A stretch of 64,000 bases of DNA from Flavobacteriaceae bacterium UBA3339 (GCA_002360925.1 DERN01000002.1:1-64000), one strand, 5' to 3'; counted from the first letter of the stretch, positions 1 to 8,994 are shown. Translations and numbers: made by a program. Notes: generated from the letters alone by a model not told the origin.

Positions 1-65
1 TTTAAAGTTTTTTTTAGATTTAAATTTTCTTAGAACTTCTCTCGAACCCTTTCGGGTTGCGAGTG

Positions 66-73
66 CAAAGATA
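66..73 (-). promoter_or_regulatory. Leftward -7 box, rRNA-operon-like
   Basis: On the minus strand this reads TATCTTTG, an exact match to the Bacteroidetes -7 element TAnnTTTG, and is followed by CACTCGCAACCC. A TTTG at 98-95 lies 21 bases upstream and could be the -33 element. Downstream, a small hairpin is formed by AACCC and GGGTT around 46-58. Start sites of this kind are typical of flavobacterial rRNA operons, so a highly expressed transcript probably begins here and runs off the left end. The identity of the downstream gene is inference. Confidence 0.5.
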
Positions 74-164
74 AACCCGTTTTTTCTACACTTCCAAATT
101 TATTTTCAAAATTTTTCGTGTTATCAAATCTTTAAATGAACGTGTATTTCCTTGTTTGCGGTGG

Positions 165-172
165 CAAAGATA
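165..172 (-). promoter_or_regulatory. Second leftward -7 box
   Basis: The minus strand reads TATCTTTGCC, a second exact TAnnTTTG match about 100 bases upstream of the first and in the same orientation. I see no clean -33 TTTG at the right distance. Tandem promoters are common for rRNA operons, which fits an rRNA operon just left of the window. Confidence 0.4.
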
Positions 173-458
173 CTCCCCTTTTTTATTCGAATCCTAATCT
201 TTTTTCAAGTTTTTTTAAAACTATTTTTTAAACACATAAAATACAAACCATTAGCACTAAACTTTTTTTTGAATCGGTTTTAAAAAAGAACGAAAACCAA
301 CGAAATATGTAAGAAAACAAACTTCGCTCAACAAAAAATATTTTTCTAATCTCAATGATTTCATTATCGATTCCGTTGAAAAAAAGTTTTGAAAACAGAA
401 TTTTGTTTTCGAAATATATTTTGAAAAGTAATTTTTCTTCTTACTTCTTACGATTTTG

Positions 459-533
459 CGTTAAGGATTGAGCGTTTGTTGGAGCTCTTTTACGAAATAG
501 AATGAAGTAAAAAGCGACTCGCGAAAGCCCGAC
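459..533 (+). ncRNA. Probable structured intergenic element
   Basis: This non-coding stretch begins GTTAAGGATTG and ends GCGAAAGCCCGACC. A hairpin is formed by CTTTTAC (488-494) and GTAAAAAG (507-514). It stands out from the surrounding A/T-rich sequence by its G/C content and internal pairing. I recall similar GTTAGGGATTG...AGCCCGACC elements between genes of flavobacteria, possibly one of the published Bacteroidetes RNA motifs, but I could not verify a match. The rest of 1-683 holds the two leftward promoters and the rpsA terminator; I see no gene in it. Confidence 0.35.
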
Positions 534-632
534 CGATTATTTTATTAATTATTTTAGAAAGTTGAAACTATTTTTGAAATAGAAATTTTCTGAAAAAGAA
601 CAAAACAAAGGAACGCTAAAAAAAATAAACAT

Positions 633-662
633 AAAAAAACCCACTAGAAAACTAGCGGGTTT
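633..662 (-). terminator. rpsA terminator
   Basis: The stem AACCCGCTAG/CTAGTGGGTT (minus strand) is followed by seven T residues. The single mismatch on the plus strand becomes a G-U pair in the minus-strand RNA, so it is built for rpsA, which ends 22 bases earlier. Confidence 0.85.
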
Positions 663-683
663 GATTTATTAGAAAAACTTTGA

Positions 684-2444
684 TTAGTTTTTACCTTCCA
701 TTTTAGCTTTTAATTCAGCTAAAGCGTCGATATCACCTAAAGTTGTTTTTTCTGCAGCAGTAGAAGTTCCTTTATCTTCAGAAACTCTTACGTTTTTCTC
801 TTCTTCATCACGGAAAGTAGCAGTGTGAGAAGCTACAACTCTTTTGAATTCTTTGTTAAACTCAATAACTTTGAAATCAGCTGTATCTCCTTTTTTCAAT
901 TTTTTACCATCTTCTTTCTCTAAGTGACGAGTTGGAATGAAAGCAACTACATCTTCTTCGAAGTTTACAGTAGCTCCTTTATCGTTTAAGTCAGCAATTG
1001 TACCGTTATGAACAGTTCCTACACCGTAAGCTGCTTCGTGAGCATCCCAAGGATTGTCTGTAGTTTGTTTGTGACCTAAAGATAATTTGCGTCCTTCAAC
1101 GTCTAATTCTAAAACAACAACATCTAATTTATCACCTACGTTAACAAATTCTGATGGGTGCTTGATTTTCTTAGTCCAAGATAAGTCAGAAATATAAACT
1201 AAACCGTCTATTCCTTCTTCTAATTCTACGAAAATCCCGAAGTTTGTGAAGTTACGAACAGTTCCTGTGTGTCTAGAACCTACAGGATATTTAGCTGTAA
1301 TATCAGTCCAAGGATCGTTTGTTAATTGTTTGATACCTAAAGACATTTTACGCTCGTCGCGATCTAAAGTTAAGATTACCGCTTCTACTTCATCACCAAC
1401 TTTTACGAAATCTTGAGCAGAACGTAAATGAGTTGACCATGACATTTCAGAAACGTGGATCAATCCTTCTACACCTTCAGCAACTTCGATGAAAGCTCCG
1501 TAATCAGCTAAAACAACAACTTTACCTTTTACTTTGTCACCAACATTTAAGTTAGCATCTAAAGCGTCCCATGGATGAGCGTGTAATTGTTTTAAACCTA
1601 ATTGGATACGTGTTTTCTCGTCATCGAAATCTAAGATTACAACGTTTAATTTTTGATCTAATTCTAATACTTCAGATGGATGGTTAATACGAGACCAAGA
1701 TAAATCAGTAATGTGGATTAATCCGTCTACACCTCCTAAGTCGATGAATACACCATAAGAAGTAATGTTTTTAACAACACCTTCTAACACTTGACCTTTT
1801 TCTAACTGACCGATAATTTCTTTTTTCTGAACTTCGATATCAGCTTCGATTAACGCTTTGTGAGAAACTACTACGTTTTTGAATTCGTGGTTAATTTTAA
1901 CAACTTTGAACTCCATAGTTTTGTTCACATATTGATCGTAATCACGGATTGGTTTTACATCAATTTGAGAACCTGGTAAGAATGCTTCGATTCCGAATAC
2001 GTCAACGATCATACCACCTTTAGTTCTACATTTAACGAAACCATTAACAATTTCTCCAGTCTCGTGAGCAGCGATAACGCGATCCCATGCTTTGATTGTA
2101 CGAGCTTTACGGTGAGATAAAACTAATTGTCCGTTTTTATCTTCTCTTACGTCGATTAAAACTTCAACTTTATCACCAACTTTTAAACCTGGATTGTAAC
2201 GGAATTCGTTTAAAGAAATAACACCTTCCGATTTAGCGTTGATATCAACGATTGCATCTCTGTCAGTGATTCTTACTACTACTCCTTCTACAACCTCTTC
2301 TTCACCAGTCGAGATAAAAGTTTTTTCTACTAAATCTTCGAATTCTTTTAAGTTTGAAGCATCTACTGCATCAATACCATTTTCGTAGCTTTCCCAATTG
2401 AAAGTATCTAAGAATTCTTTTGTGTTTTGTGTTTGTTCAGACAT
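684..2444 (-). CDS. rpsA: 30S ribosomal protein S1
   Basis: Ribosomal protein S1 binds mRNA on the 30S subunit and helps translation initiation. The protein has 586 residues, close to the usual 550-600, with six S1/OB-fold repeats starting near residues 51, 130, 215, 300, 385 and 470. The middle repeats carry the conserved G(V/A/I)F(I/V) core and end in a DLSW or EMSW motif. The N-terminus is acidic and the C-terminal tail is charged and poorly conserved. It stands alone, with its own terminator and a promoter-like box about 120 bases upstream, giving a long leader in which S1 autoregulation could act (inference). Assignment is secure. Confidence 0.97.
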   Translation of the reverse strand: MSEQTQNTKEFLDTFNWESYENGIDAVDASNLKEFEDLVEKTFISTGEEEVVEGVVVRITDRDAIVDINAKSEGVISLNEFRYNPGLKVGDKVEVLIDVREDKNGQLVLSHRKARTIKAWDRVIAAHETGEIVNGFVKCRTKGGMIVDVFGIEAFLPGSQIDVKPIRDYDQYVNKTMEFKVVKINHEFKNVVVSHKALIEADIEVQKKEIIGQLEKGQVLEGVVKNITSYGVFIDLGGVDGLIHITDLSWSRINHPSEVLELDQKLNVVILDFDDEKTRIQLGLKQLHAHPWDALDANLNVGDKVKGKVVVLADYGAFIEVAEGVEGLIHVSEMSWSTHLRSAQDFVKVGDEVEAVILTLDRDERKMSLGIKQLTNDPWTDITAKYPVGSRHTGTVRNFTNFGIFVELEEGIDGLVYISDLSWTKKIKHPSEFVNVGDKLDVVVLELDVEGRKLSLGHKQTTDNPWDAHEAAYGVGTVHNGTIADLNDKGATVNFEEDVVAFIPTRHLEKEDGKKLKKGDTADFKVIEFNKEFKRVVASHTATFRDEEEKNVRVSEDKGTSTAAEKTTLGDIDALAELKAKMEGKN

Positions 2445-2565
2445 GTCTGATAATAAATTTGTATTCTGCTTTCTGTGGATTGTAAAAGAAGATAAAAACA
2501 GAAGATGTTATTGATTTATTCTTCAACCTTTTAGCTCAATCCATTTCTTCGACTAAAAAGTTTTG

Positions 2566-2573
2566 CAAATTTA
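2566..2573 (-). promoter_or_regulatory. rpsA -7 box
   Basis: The minus strand reads TAAATTTG, matching TAnnTTTG, about 120 bases upstream of the S1 start codon. The implied leader is about 115 nt. No convincing -33 element is visible. Confidence 0.5.
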
Positions 2574-2604
2574 CGTATTTTTTTTTATCCTCCTAATAAT
2601 CAAT

Positions 2605-2632
2605 AAAAAAAGTCTGAATATGAATTCAGTCT
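2605..2632 (-). terminator. Terminator of tlpA-DUF6029 operon
   Basis: On the minus strand a CTGAAT/ATTCAG hairpin, extendable past one mismatch, is followed by seven T residues. It lies 10 bases after the DUF6029 stop codon. Confidence 0.65.
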
Positions 2633-2641
2633 TTTAATTAT

Positions 2642-4318
2642 TTAGAAATTGGTTGTTAAGTTTAAAGTAAAACCGTTAGATTCTGGAACATATCTACAAA
2701 CACCACCTACACAAATCATACCTCCGCGTTGACGTCCGTAGCTAGCTGCAATTCGAGTTGCTCCCTTTGTAAAAGCACCTCCAAGATTATAGTAATGTAA
2801 CTTTTCACTTTCTGCTTCTGTTCCATAATTATAAATATCACTAATAAAGAAGGACCAATTTGAATTAGGAACATACTCAACTGTACCGCCCATCCAATTT
2901 TTTCGATCATGATCTGCCCACAAATGCTGCAGTTCTAATCGAATAGATTTCATATCAGATAAAAAATAAGTTCCTTCAGCAGCTACAACATTGGCTTTTA
3001 TAGCATATCCTTTACCTTCTAAAAAATCGCTGTTATAATATTGATTCAAATATGAAAAAATAGCACTAAATTTTTCAGAAAAAGGTTTTCTATATTCTAT
3101 TGAGATATCCGAATAACTTCTTGTTCCAAATCCGAAAGGTTTAGTTTTTAAATCTTTCACATACTCCCAACCGTATTCATCGGTATCATAAATAGCATCG
3201 TTTTTTAATCCTGCCCAATAAGAACCGTTAACAGCAAAGGCCGCCCCTGTACTTCCTCCCAGAAAAGAACCTTCTTCAGCTTCATAAACCACATCGAACT
3301 GGCCTCCTATTTCACCTGCTTTTTCGCGATCCGGCTCAAAGCTCATTTTTGAAAGAGCTTGGTATACATAAATATTTTGTAAAGAATGGTCGTATTGTTT
3401 TACCAAAGAAGGCACATAATTTATCATTCCATAATTAAACACATTACCTGTAACATTTTTTTGAGAAAAGAAACCAAAATTTTCAACTCTTCTTAAATTC
3501 AGATTCATTGCAAACTTATTAGCATTATAGCCCATATTTACCAAAAAAGCATTTCCGTCTCTTACTGTATTGTTATAAATATTTAAGTTCTCAGCATGCA
3601 TATCGTCGGTTTTATATAGATACTCTGCACTAAAATTAAACCTTTCTCCAGCATAGTCAATTCGCGGACCAAATACATCTGTTGTTTTTGGAGCATTAGC
3701 ATACAATTGAGTAATATCTTCATATCGTCCTACAAAAGAAGCTCCAAATTTTAAAGTATAATTATCTTGTCCTAAAAGATTTGTTATGTCAATCTCTGTA
3801 TCAGCTCCATACACTACGCCATCAGATAAATCAAACCCCATCCCAATTCGTTGTTTCCCCCCTAGTAATTTAATTTGGGCTACATCTCCTATTCTCCATT
3901 TTACTTTCCCTCCAAAAAGTGCATTGTTAATTCCTAACGCACGATCTTCCCAAAACCTTAAAGCCAATCCTGAACCAAATTGTTCATAAATATGCCCTGC
4001 TGTAATATCTATTCCTTTTTCATAGTTGTTATAACGAGCATAAATAGTTCCAACATTAAAATCTTGTAATTGAGGATTATAATTTAAAATTGCTTTAGGG
4101 AAATATCCTTCTCCTTGAATTCCAAATTCAAAATGTTTAATAGTATAATCTAATTTAATGTAATTATTTGAACGAAAGCGATCTTCAGCTTCATTTGGAT
4201 CTAATTTTATTTTATTATCATCTACATAATATTGCGAATTAGATTCAACCCCCACCCTTATCTGAGCATGCCCATAGAAACCTAAAAACAAAAGTCCTAT
4301 AATCGTAATTTTTTTCAT
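2642..4318 (-). CDS. DUF6029-family outer-membrane beta-barrel protein
   Basis: A 558-residue secreted protein with a signal peptide (cleavage near HAQ, residue 19) and a sequence of alternating polar and hydrophobic strands ending in NLTTNF, the aromatic C-terminus typical of outer-membrane barrels. It resembles the Bacteroidetes DUF6029 family, whose function is not known. A Cys pair (CVGGVC) lies near the C-terminus, which is worth noting because its operon partner is a thioredoxin. The start codon lies two bases after the stop of the TlpA-type gene upstream, so the two are probably co-translated. Family assignment is from recall of the conserved N-terminal region; barrel topology is inferred. 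Confidence 0.75.
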   Translation of the reverse strand: MKKITIIGLLFLGFYGHAQIRVGVESNSQYYVDDNKIKLDPNEAEDRFRSNNYIKLDYTIKHFEFGIQGEGYFPKAILNYNPQLQDFNVGTIYARYNNYEKGIDITAGHIYEQFGSGLALRFWEDRALGINNALFGGKVKWRIGDVAQIKLLGGKQRIGMGFDLSDGVVYGADTEIDITNLLGQDNYTLKFGASFVGRYEDITQLYANAPKTTDVFGPRIDYAGERFNFSAEYLYKTDDMHAENLNIYNNTVRDGNAFLVNMGYNANKFAMNLNLRRVENFGFFSQKNVTGNVFNYGMINYVPSLVKQYDHSLQNIYVYQALSKMSFEPDREKAGEIGGQFDVVYEAEEGSFLGGSTGAAFAVNGSYWAGLKNDAIYDTDEYGWEYVKDLKTKPFGFGTRSYSDISIEYRKPFSEKFSAIFSYLNQYYNSDFLEGKGYAIKANVVAAEGTYFLSDMKSIRLELQHLWADHDRKNWMGGTVEYVPNSNWSFFISDIYNYGTEAESEKLHYYNLGGAFTKGATRIAASYGRQRGGMICVGGVCRYVPESNGFTLNLTTNF

Positions 4319-4320
4319 TA

Positions 4321-4812
4321 TTATTTTGTCAAGGATTTTAATTCTTCATACAATTTATTTTCGATTCCAGGAGTATAATTAGAATGTTTAAACTTTATTT
4401 CTCCTTTATACATAATAACAGTATAAGGAACGTTTACTACATTCATCGCTCTTTTTAATTCATGATTATCATCTAGTAAAATTGTATATTTCCAATCAGA
4501 TCCCGAAACCAAAGGTTTCACTCTATTTTTAGTTCTAGCATCATCAATACTTATTGCAACTAACTCAACTCCTAATTCTTTCTGCCATTTTGAATAAACC
4601 GTATTAATAGCCTTTAATTCTTTTATACAAGGTCCGCACCAAGTTGCCCAAAAACTAACGATAACCGGTTTTTCGGAGGAATTATACTTAGAGATATTTA
4701 CCGATTTTCCATTAATATCTTTTAATGTAACATTTGGTAGTTTTGATTGTGCCAAAACAGATGTAGACATAACTAACATCGAAAAAAACAATAATAATTT
4801 TAAAGCTTTCAT
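4321..4812 (-). CDS. TlpA-type periplasmic thiol-disulfide oxidoreductase
   Basis: A 163-residue thioredoxin-fold protein of the TlpA/ResA type. A signal peptide (residues 1-21, ending LAQ) is followed by the AhpC/TSA-like fold, with the active site WCGPC at cysteines 59 and 62 and the cis-Pro region VVNVPYT. It should reduce or isomerise disulfides in the periplasm. I chose the ATG at 4812 rather than an in-frame codon at 4848, because it starts directly with the signal peptide and the -7 box at 4846-4853 overlaps the longer start. It is the first gene of an operon with the DUF6029 barrel. Confidence 0.88.
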   Translation of the reverse strand: MKALKLLLFFSMLVMSTSVLAQSKLPNVTLKDINGKSVNISKYNSSEKPVIVSFWATWCGPCIKELKAINTVYSKWQKELGVELVAISIDDARTKNRVKPLVSGSDWKYTILLDDNHELKRAMNVVNVPYTVIMYKGEIKFKHSNYTPGIENKLYEELKSLTK

Positions 4813-4845
4813 TTCTTTAAATAATTTAATTTCAATAATAAAAAC

Positions 4846-4853
4846 CAAATCTA
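4846..4853 (-). promoter_or_regulatory. -7 box for TlpA-type gene
   Basis: The minus strand reads TAGATTTG, an exact TAnnTTTG match 34 bases before the ATG at 4812. It supports the shorter start of that gene. Confidence 0.5.
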
Positions 4854-4858
4854 GAGAT

Positions 4859-4866
4859 TATTTTTG
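4859..4866 (+). promoter_or_regulatory. -7 box for Omp28-like gene
   Basis: The plus strand reads TATTTTTG, matching TAnnTTTG, about 75 bases upstream of the Omp28-like start. It is back to back with the TlpA promoter, so the two divergent units share this 90-base control region. Confidence 0.4.
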
Positions 4867-4941
4867 TATGATTTCATTTTTAAATATGAAATTTAATCTT
4901 TTAATTTACATTTTATTAACAACTATAATTATATAAAGGAA

Positions 4942-5790
4942 ATGAAAAAAAGTTTTTACAAAGCATTCTTTTTAGGAATATTAGCTACTGCTACAATAGC
5001 TTGCTCTAGTAATGATGATTCTAAAGATGACGAAGGAAATAACAATGGAGGTGGTGGCGAAGTAAAATACGCACACAAAGTTTTATTAGAAGATATTACA
5101 GGAACTTGGTGCTCTGCTTGTCCTGTAGGTTCAAAAGCTATTGCTCAAGCAAAAACAAACGAAGCCAATGGCAATAAAATCATTGCTACCGCAATTCATA
5201 TTGGACAATCAAGTTATCCAGATCCAATGCAGATTTCTGCCGGAGTTTCTTTATATCGCGATTTCTTTGGACCAAGCTATGGAGAGGGAAATACTTTTTA
5301 TTTTCCAACAATTGTAATTAACAGAGCTGAACAAAAATGGACACAACAAGGTATTACGCAATTTTTTAATGCCATAAATAAAGAGGGGTCATCTGTAGGT
5401 ATTAAAATTTCTTCTGAGCTTACAAACACAGGAGGATCTATTACTGCTAATTTTAAATTTAGTCAGGGATACGAAAATTTAAAATATACAATTTATGTTA
5501 TTGAACATGATGTAAAAACTAATAGCGCCCAACAAGGAACTTCAGAAGGAAAAAACTATGTACACCATGATGTGTTACGTGCTGTTTCAGGAACTCATAC
5601 AGGTAATACCTTAGGATCTGTAAAAGCAAATGAAGAAGTAACAAAAACTGGACAATCAGTTAACTTCACTCTATTCAATAATGATTTATCAAAAGTTGAT
5701 GTAGTAGTTTTTGTAACAGATAACGAAGGTAAAATTTTAAATGTTCAAAAAGCAAAAGCTAACCAGTCTATTGACTACGAAAAAATGTAA
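4942..5790 (+). CDS. Omp28-like outer-membrane lipoprotein with thioredoxin fold
   Basis: A 282-residue lipoprotein: signal peptide with lipobox TIAC (lipidated Cys 21), an acidic Asn/Asp/Gly linker, then an Omp28-like domain. The domain carries GTWCSACPVG, a thioredoxin-style Cys-x2-Cys at residues 57 and 60, and a long C-terminal beta-rich part. Porphyromonas Omp28 is described as a surface protein; the role of the CxxC is not established. It is divergent from the TlpA-DUF6029 operon, making three adjacent genes that combine surface location and thiol chemistry. The Asp/Ser-rich stretch after the lipid Cys (SSNDD) resembles the surface-export signal seen in Bacteroidetes lipoproteins, so the cell surface is a likely location. 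Confidence 0.85.
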   Translation: MKKSFYKAFFLGILATATIACSSNDDSKDDEGNNNGGGGEVKYAHKVLLEDITGTWCSACPVGSKAIAQAKTNEANGNKIIATAIHIGQSSYPDPMQISAGVSLYRDFFGPSYGEGNTFYFPTIVINRAEQKWTQQGITQFFNAINKEGSSVGIKISSELTNTGGSITANFKFSQGYENLKYTIYVIEHDVKTNSAQQGTSEGKNYVHHDVLRAVSGTHTGNTLGSVKANEEVTKTGQSVNFTLFNNDLSKVDVVVFVTDNEGKILNVQKAKANQSIDYEKM

Positions 5791-5802
5791 TATTAATTCA
5801 GT

Positions 5803-5839
5803 AAAAAAACCTCAAAACATTGTTTTTGAGGTTTTTTTT
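5803..5839. terminator. Bidirectional terminator
   Basis: AAAACCTCAAAA pairs with TTTTGAGGTTTT, with an A-run before and eight T after. It can end both the Omp28-like gene (+) and dinB (-), which stops 6 bases further on. Confidence 0.85.
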
Positions 5840-5845
5840 CCCGTT

Positions 5846-6925
5846 TTAGTCAAACCTAAATTTCAACTGAATGTACTCCGCTTTTTTCTGATTGATGTTT
5901 AAATTACTTACTTGCACACCTATTAAACGGACTGATGTTTTTAAAAACTGATTCTGTAATAAATCATTTGCTGTATCGAGTAATAAATCAAAACTGCTGA
6001 TGTAATACGGTAGTGTAAAACTTTTGGTTTGAAGGGTAAAATCGCTGTACTTAATTTTTAATGTAATGGTTTTTCCTGACAAATTCCGTTTTTGTAACCG
6101 ATTCGAAACTTCTTCACAAATATCTCCGAGCTTTTCTTTAAGATAAATTACAGTCGTAATATTTTCGTTAAAGGTTCTTTCTGCTCCGATTGATTTTGGC
6201 AAACGATTTGAAACAACCTGAGAGTTATGAATTCCACGAGATAATTGATAAAAATGCAACCCTGAATTTCCGAAATGTTCTTCAAGAAATTCTAAAGATT
6301 TTGAACGTAAATCGGCTCCGGTAAAAATACCCAAATGATACATTTTCTCACACGTTTTTTTTCCAACTCCGTGAAATCGTTTAATTTCCAATGAATCTAA
6401 AAAAGGAATAATATCTTCGGGATTAATTGTTTTTTGACCGTTTGGCTTGTTGTAATCGCTCGCAATTTTAGCTAAAAACTTATTGATCGATATTCCTGCT
6501 GAGGCTGTTAATCCAGTAGTTTCAAAAATCTTTCTTCGAATTTCCTCAGCAATTAACGTTGCACTTTTTAAGCCTTTTTTATTCTCGGTTACATCTAGAA
6601 AAGCTTCATCTAAAGCTAAAGGTTCGACCAAATCGGTATATTCAAGAAAGATCTTTCTAATTTGACTAGAAACTTCTTTATAACGATCGAAACGAGGTTT
6701 AACAAAAATCAATTCCGGACAAGCCTTTAAAGCCAAATTTCCGCTCATTGCACTTCGCACACCGAATTTACGAGCTTCGTAACTTGCAGCCGCAATAACC
6801 CCACGCTTTCCCGAACCACCAACAGCAAGTGGTTTATTTCTTAATTCAGGAAAATCTAATTGCTCTACAGATGCATAAAATGCATCCATATCTACATGAA
6901 TTATTTTACGATATTGCTGTAGCAT
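5846..6925 (-). CDS. dinB: DNA polymerase IV (Y-family translesion polymerase)
   Basis: A 359-residue Y-family polymerase that copies past DNA lesions at low fidelity. Catalytic acidic residues are visible: D12 and D14 in VDMDAFYASVEQ, and D106/E107 in LALDEAFLDV. The palm also shows SYEARKFGVRSAM, and GISINKFLAKIASDYNKP is the conserved fingers/palm segment. A helix-hairpin-helix (FHGVGKKTCEKM) and the little-finger domain follow. The C-terminus IQLKFRF resembles a sliding-clamp-binding tail. The start lies 26 bases after the stop of the upstream membrane protein, so read-through from that gene is likely. No LexA-type operator was recognised. Confidence 0.95.
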   Translation of the reverse strand: MLQQYRKIIHVDMDAFYASVEQLDFPELRNKPLAVGGSGKRGVIAAASYEARKFGVRSAMSGNLALKACPELIFVKPRFDRYKEVSSQIRKIFLEYTDLVEPLALDEAFLDVTENKKGLKSATLIAEEIRRKIFETTGLTASAGISINKFLAKIASDYNKPNGQKTINPEDIIPFLDSLEIKRFHGVGKKTCEKMYHLGIFTGADLRSKSLEFLEEHFGNSGLHFYQLSRGIHNSQVVSNRLPKSIGAERTFNENITTVIYLKEKLGDICEEVSNRLQKRNLSGKTITLKIKYSDFTLQTKSFTLPYYISSFDLLLDTANDLLQNQFLKTSVRLIGVQVSNLNINQKKAEYIQLKFRFD

Positions 6926-6951
6926 AAAGAAAGTGCATCGCGAAAACGATC

Positions 6952-8994
6952 TTAAATCTCTTCTTTTTTCTTCTTAGGAGGAAAGAAAAAGTGTAAAGGA
7001 TGTTTCTTAAAGTGGCGCCAAACTGATTTTTGAAGAGGAAAAACTTCTGTCCAAGGAATATTTCTTGATCTAAAAGCCAATCCTAATGATAAACTAAAAC
7101 TCACTATAAAGTTCATAAATCCAACAAAAAACAATCCTAAGAAAGACCAAAACCATGTAATCCAATTTAAAGCGAAATCGGCTCCGTAAGCTCCTAAAGC
7201 AATATTTCCACTAACAAATGTAATGTGTCGAATATCTAAATTCAATCCTAAAAAGATTCCGATTGAATGAGTACTTCCCATGAAAATACCAAACCAAAAG
7301 TTCGAAACAATTCCCGGCCATTTCTTTTCTAACCAAGCCGCTAAACGATTAGCTTTATTTTGTCCTAATGTTTTCTTTAAAAACGGATGTTCCTGAATAC
7401 GATGATAAACTTGATTGTGCTTATTTTTATTCGATACATTTCCTGAAATAATTCCCGAAAGGAAAAGAAAAACTCCAGCAATTCCCGCATGAAATATCGC
7501 CAATGAATGAACTGGACTGGCATCTTTTAAAAGTGTGTGCCATTTTGTATCGGTAATATTAATTCCTGTTGCCAAATCAATAAGCCACATTAACAATAAT
7601 GCCACTGCAAAAGCCATGATAACGTTTCCGACAAAAGCGATGAATTGCGAACGGAATAAACGCGCAAACAAGTTGGCAAACGCGCTGTGTTTTTCGGCAG
7701 TTGTTGTATTTTTCTTAATTCCTTCTTCAATCGCTCTAATCAACGTAGAAGCTGTCATTGCTGGTTGTTTTGTTGCTAAAGCGAATCCGCAAAGATAAAT
7801 TACAATGAAACCAAAAGCGTAATTCATACTATACAAAAAGGCAAAACCAAAATCGCTTGCATCGGCTTTTGACAACAATACTTTAAAAATACACAGAAAT
7901 CCAACCACAAAACCGGCACCTAAAGCCGCTTTAAACATTTTAAAAAACTCTTTTGCAGTTTCGGTTATATAATGTTCGCCCGTTTTTGCTGTATGCTGCG
8001 TAATTTCGTACGAAACAACTTGCGTACTTTCGGCAATTAATTTGCTAATATTATTTTTATAACAATTGTATTCGATCAGTTTTAACGACAATTTAATCGT
8101 ATTAATCGTCTTATCTTTTTCTTCATCAACAACTAAAAAGTTCATCAGAATTTGAATTCGATCTAATTGTTGACGAATTCGAAGTAATGCTTGATTTACT
8201 TTTAAGGTGATTCCGAATTTCGAGCTGTTTTTAAAAGCCTGATTGATTAAATCGACACATTGCTTGTGAAGAATAACCAATTGTTTGTAATTTAAGTCTT
8301 CGGAATTTACAAATTGAACTTCTCCTTTTCGCAAACGATCTTCGATTTCAAGAAACTCATTTTCGAATCCCAAAAACGGACTCGCCAGATGATTGTATTC
8401 CGGAATCATATCTAAAATATTCGTTTCCATAGAACGTCCGCTCATTCGTTGCGTGATTAATCCCATTGAAAACAAAAGTTCAGAAACTGCTCCGGATTCT
8501 GCTTTTTCGAATTGATAAATGTTTTGAAGATTCAATATTTCGAACAATTCAACTAATTCTTCCATCGGAATCTTATGAATCCACAAAAAGTCGTTCTCTT
8601 TATAAAACACTTGATTCAAAGCATATTCCAACGTATTTTGTTGTGGCTGATAAGGAAGTATTTTAGAAGAAATTCGCTTTCTGATTTCGTAGATAAAATC
8701 CGAATCTTTTAAAATTCCGGCATCCGAAACCATCAATTTAAATGTACGATCGTGAAGAATATCGGAAATATATTGACTCAACACTTCTCTGTGAACATCG
8801 AATTCAATTAAATGATCCAATAATTCACGAAGCGTGATATTTGCAATTGATTTTGGTTTTTTTGGTCTGAAATAAGCAACCAAATCATATAAAAACAACA
8901 AATTGCCTTCTAAAACCAATTGATTATTTACAATATGCTTTGTAAAAATTTCTCCTATGTTTTTGTAAACAACTTGTTTTTTTAAAATTTTCAT
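6952..8994 (-). CDS. Membrane protein of the Gcr 'site-specific recombinase' family
   Basis: A 680-residue protein resembling the family annotated as site-specific recombinase Gcr (COG4389, SpecificRecomb). The first 330 residues are soluble and helical. From about residue 350 there are at least six membrane segments, for example GFVVGFLCIFKVLL, FIAFVGNVIMAFAVALLLMW and WFWSFLGLFFVGFMNFIV. No tyrosine or serine recombinase signature is visible, and the membrane topology does not fit a DNA recombinase; the family name probably comes from an old indirect assignment (inference). The C-terminal tail is short and basic (PPKKKKEE). It starts divergently from the CYTH gene and is followed by dinB. 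Confidence 0.7.
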   Translation of the reverse strand: MKILKKQVVYKNIGEIFTKHIVNNQLVLEGNLLFLYDLVAYFRPKKPKSIANITLRELLDHLIEFDVHREVLSQYISDILHDRTFKLMVSDAGILKDSDFIYEIRKRISSKILPYQPQQNTLEYALNQVFYKENDFLWIHKIPMEELVELFEILNLQNIYQFEKAESGAVSELLFSMGLITQRMSGRSMETNILDMIPEYNHLASPFLGFENEFLEIEDRLRKGEVQFVNSEDLNYKQLVILHKQCVDLINQAFKNSSKFGITLKVNQALLRIRQQLDRIQILMNFLVVDEEKDKTINTIKLSLKLIEYNCYKNNISKLIAESTQVVSYEITQHTAKTGEHYITETAKEFFKMFKAALGAGFVVGFLCIFKVLLSKADASDFGFAFLYSMNYAFGFIVIYLCGFALATKQPAMTASTLIRAIEEGIKKNTTTAEKHSAFANLFARLFRSQFIAFVGNVIMAFAVALLLMWLIDLATGINITDTKWHTLLKDASPVHSLAIFHAGIAGVFLFLSGIISGNVSNKNKHNQVYHRIQEHPFLKKTLGQNKANRLAAWLEKKWPGIVSNFWFGIFMGSTHSIGIFLGLNLDIRHITFVSGNIALGAYGADFALNWITWFWSFLGLFFVGFMNFIVSFSLSLGLAFRSRNIPWTEVFPLQKSVWRHFKKHPLHFFFPPKKKKEEI

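Noticed and set aside
1..683. tRNA or rRNA gene at the left edge
   Set aside because: No cloverleaf or rRNA sequence is visible inside the window; only promoter-like boxes point to one outside.
6952..8994. Integrase or recombinase marking a mobile island
   Set aside because: No catalytic signature, membrane helices instead, and no att-like repeats or cargo genes around it.
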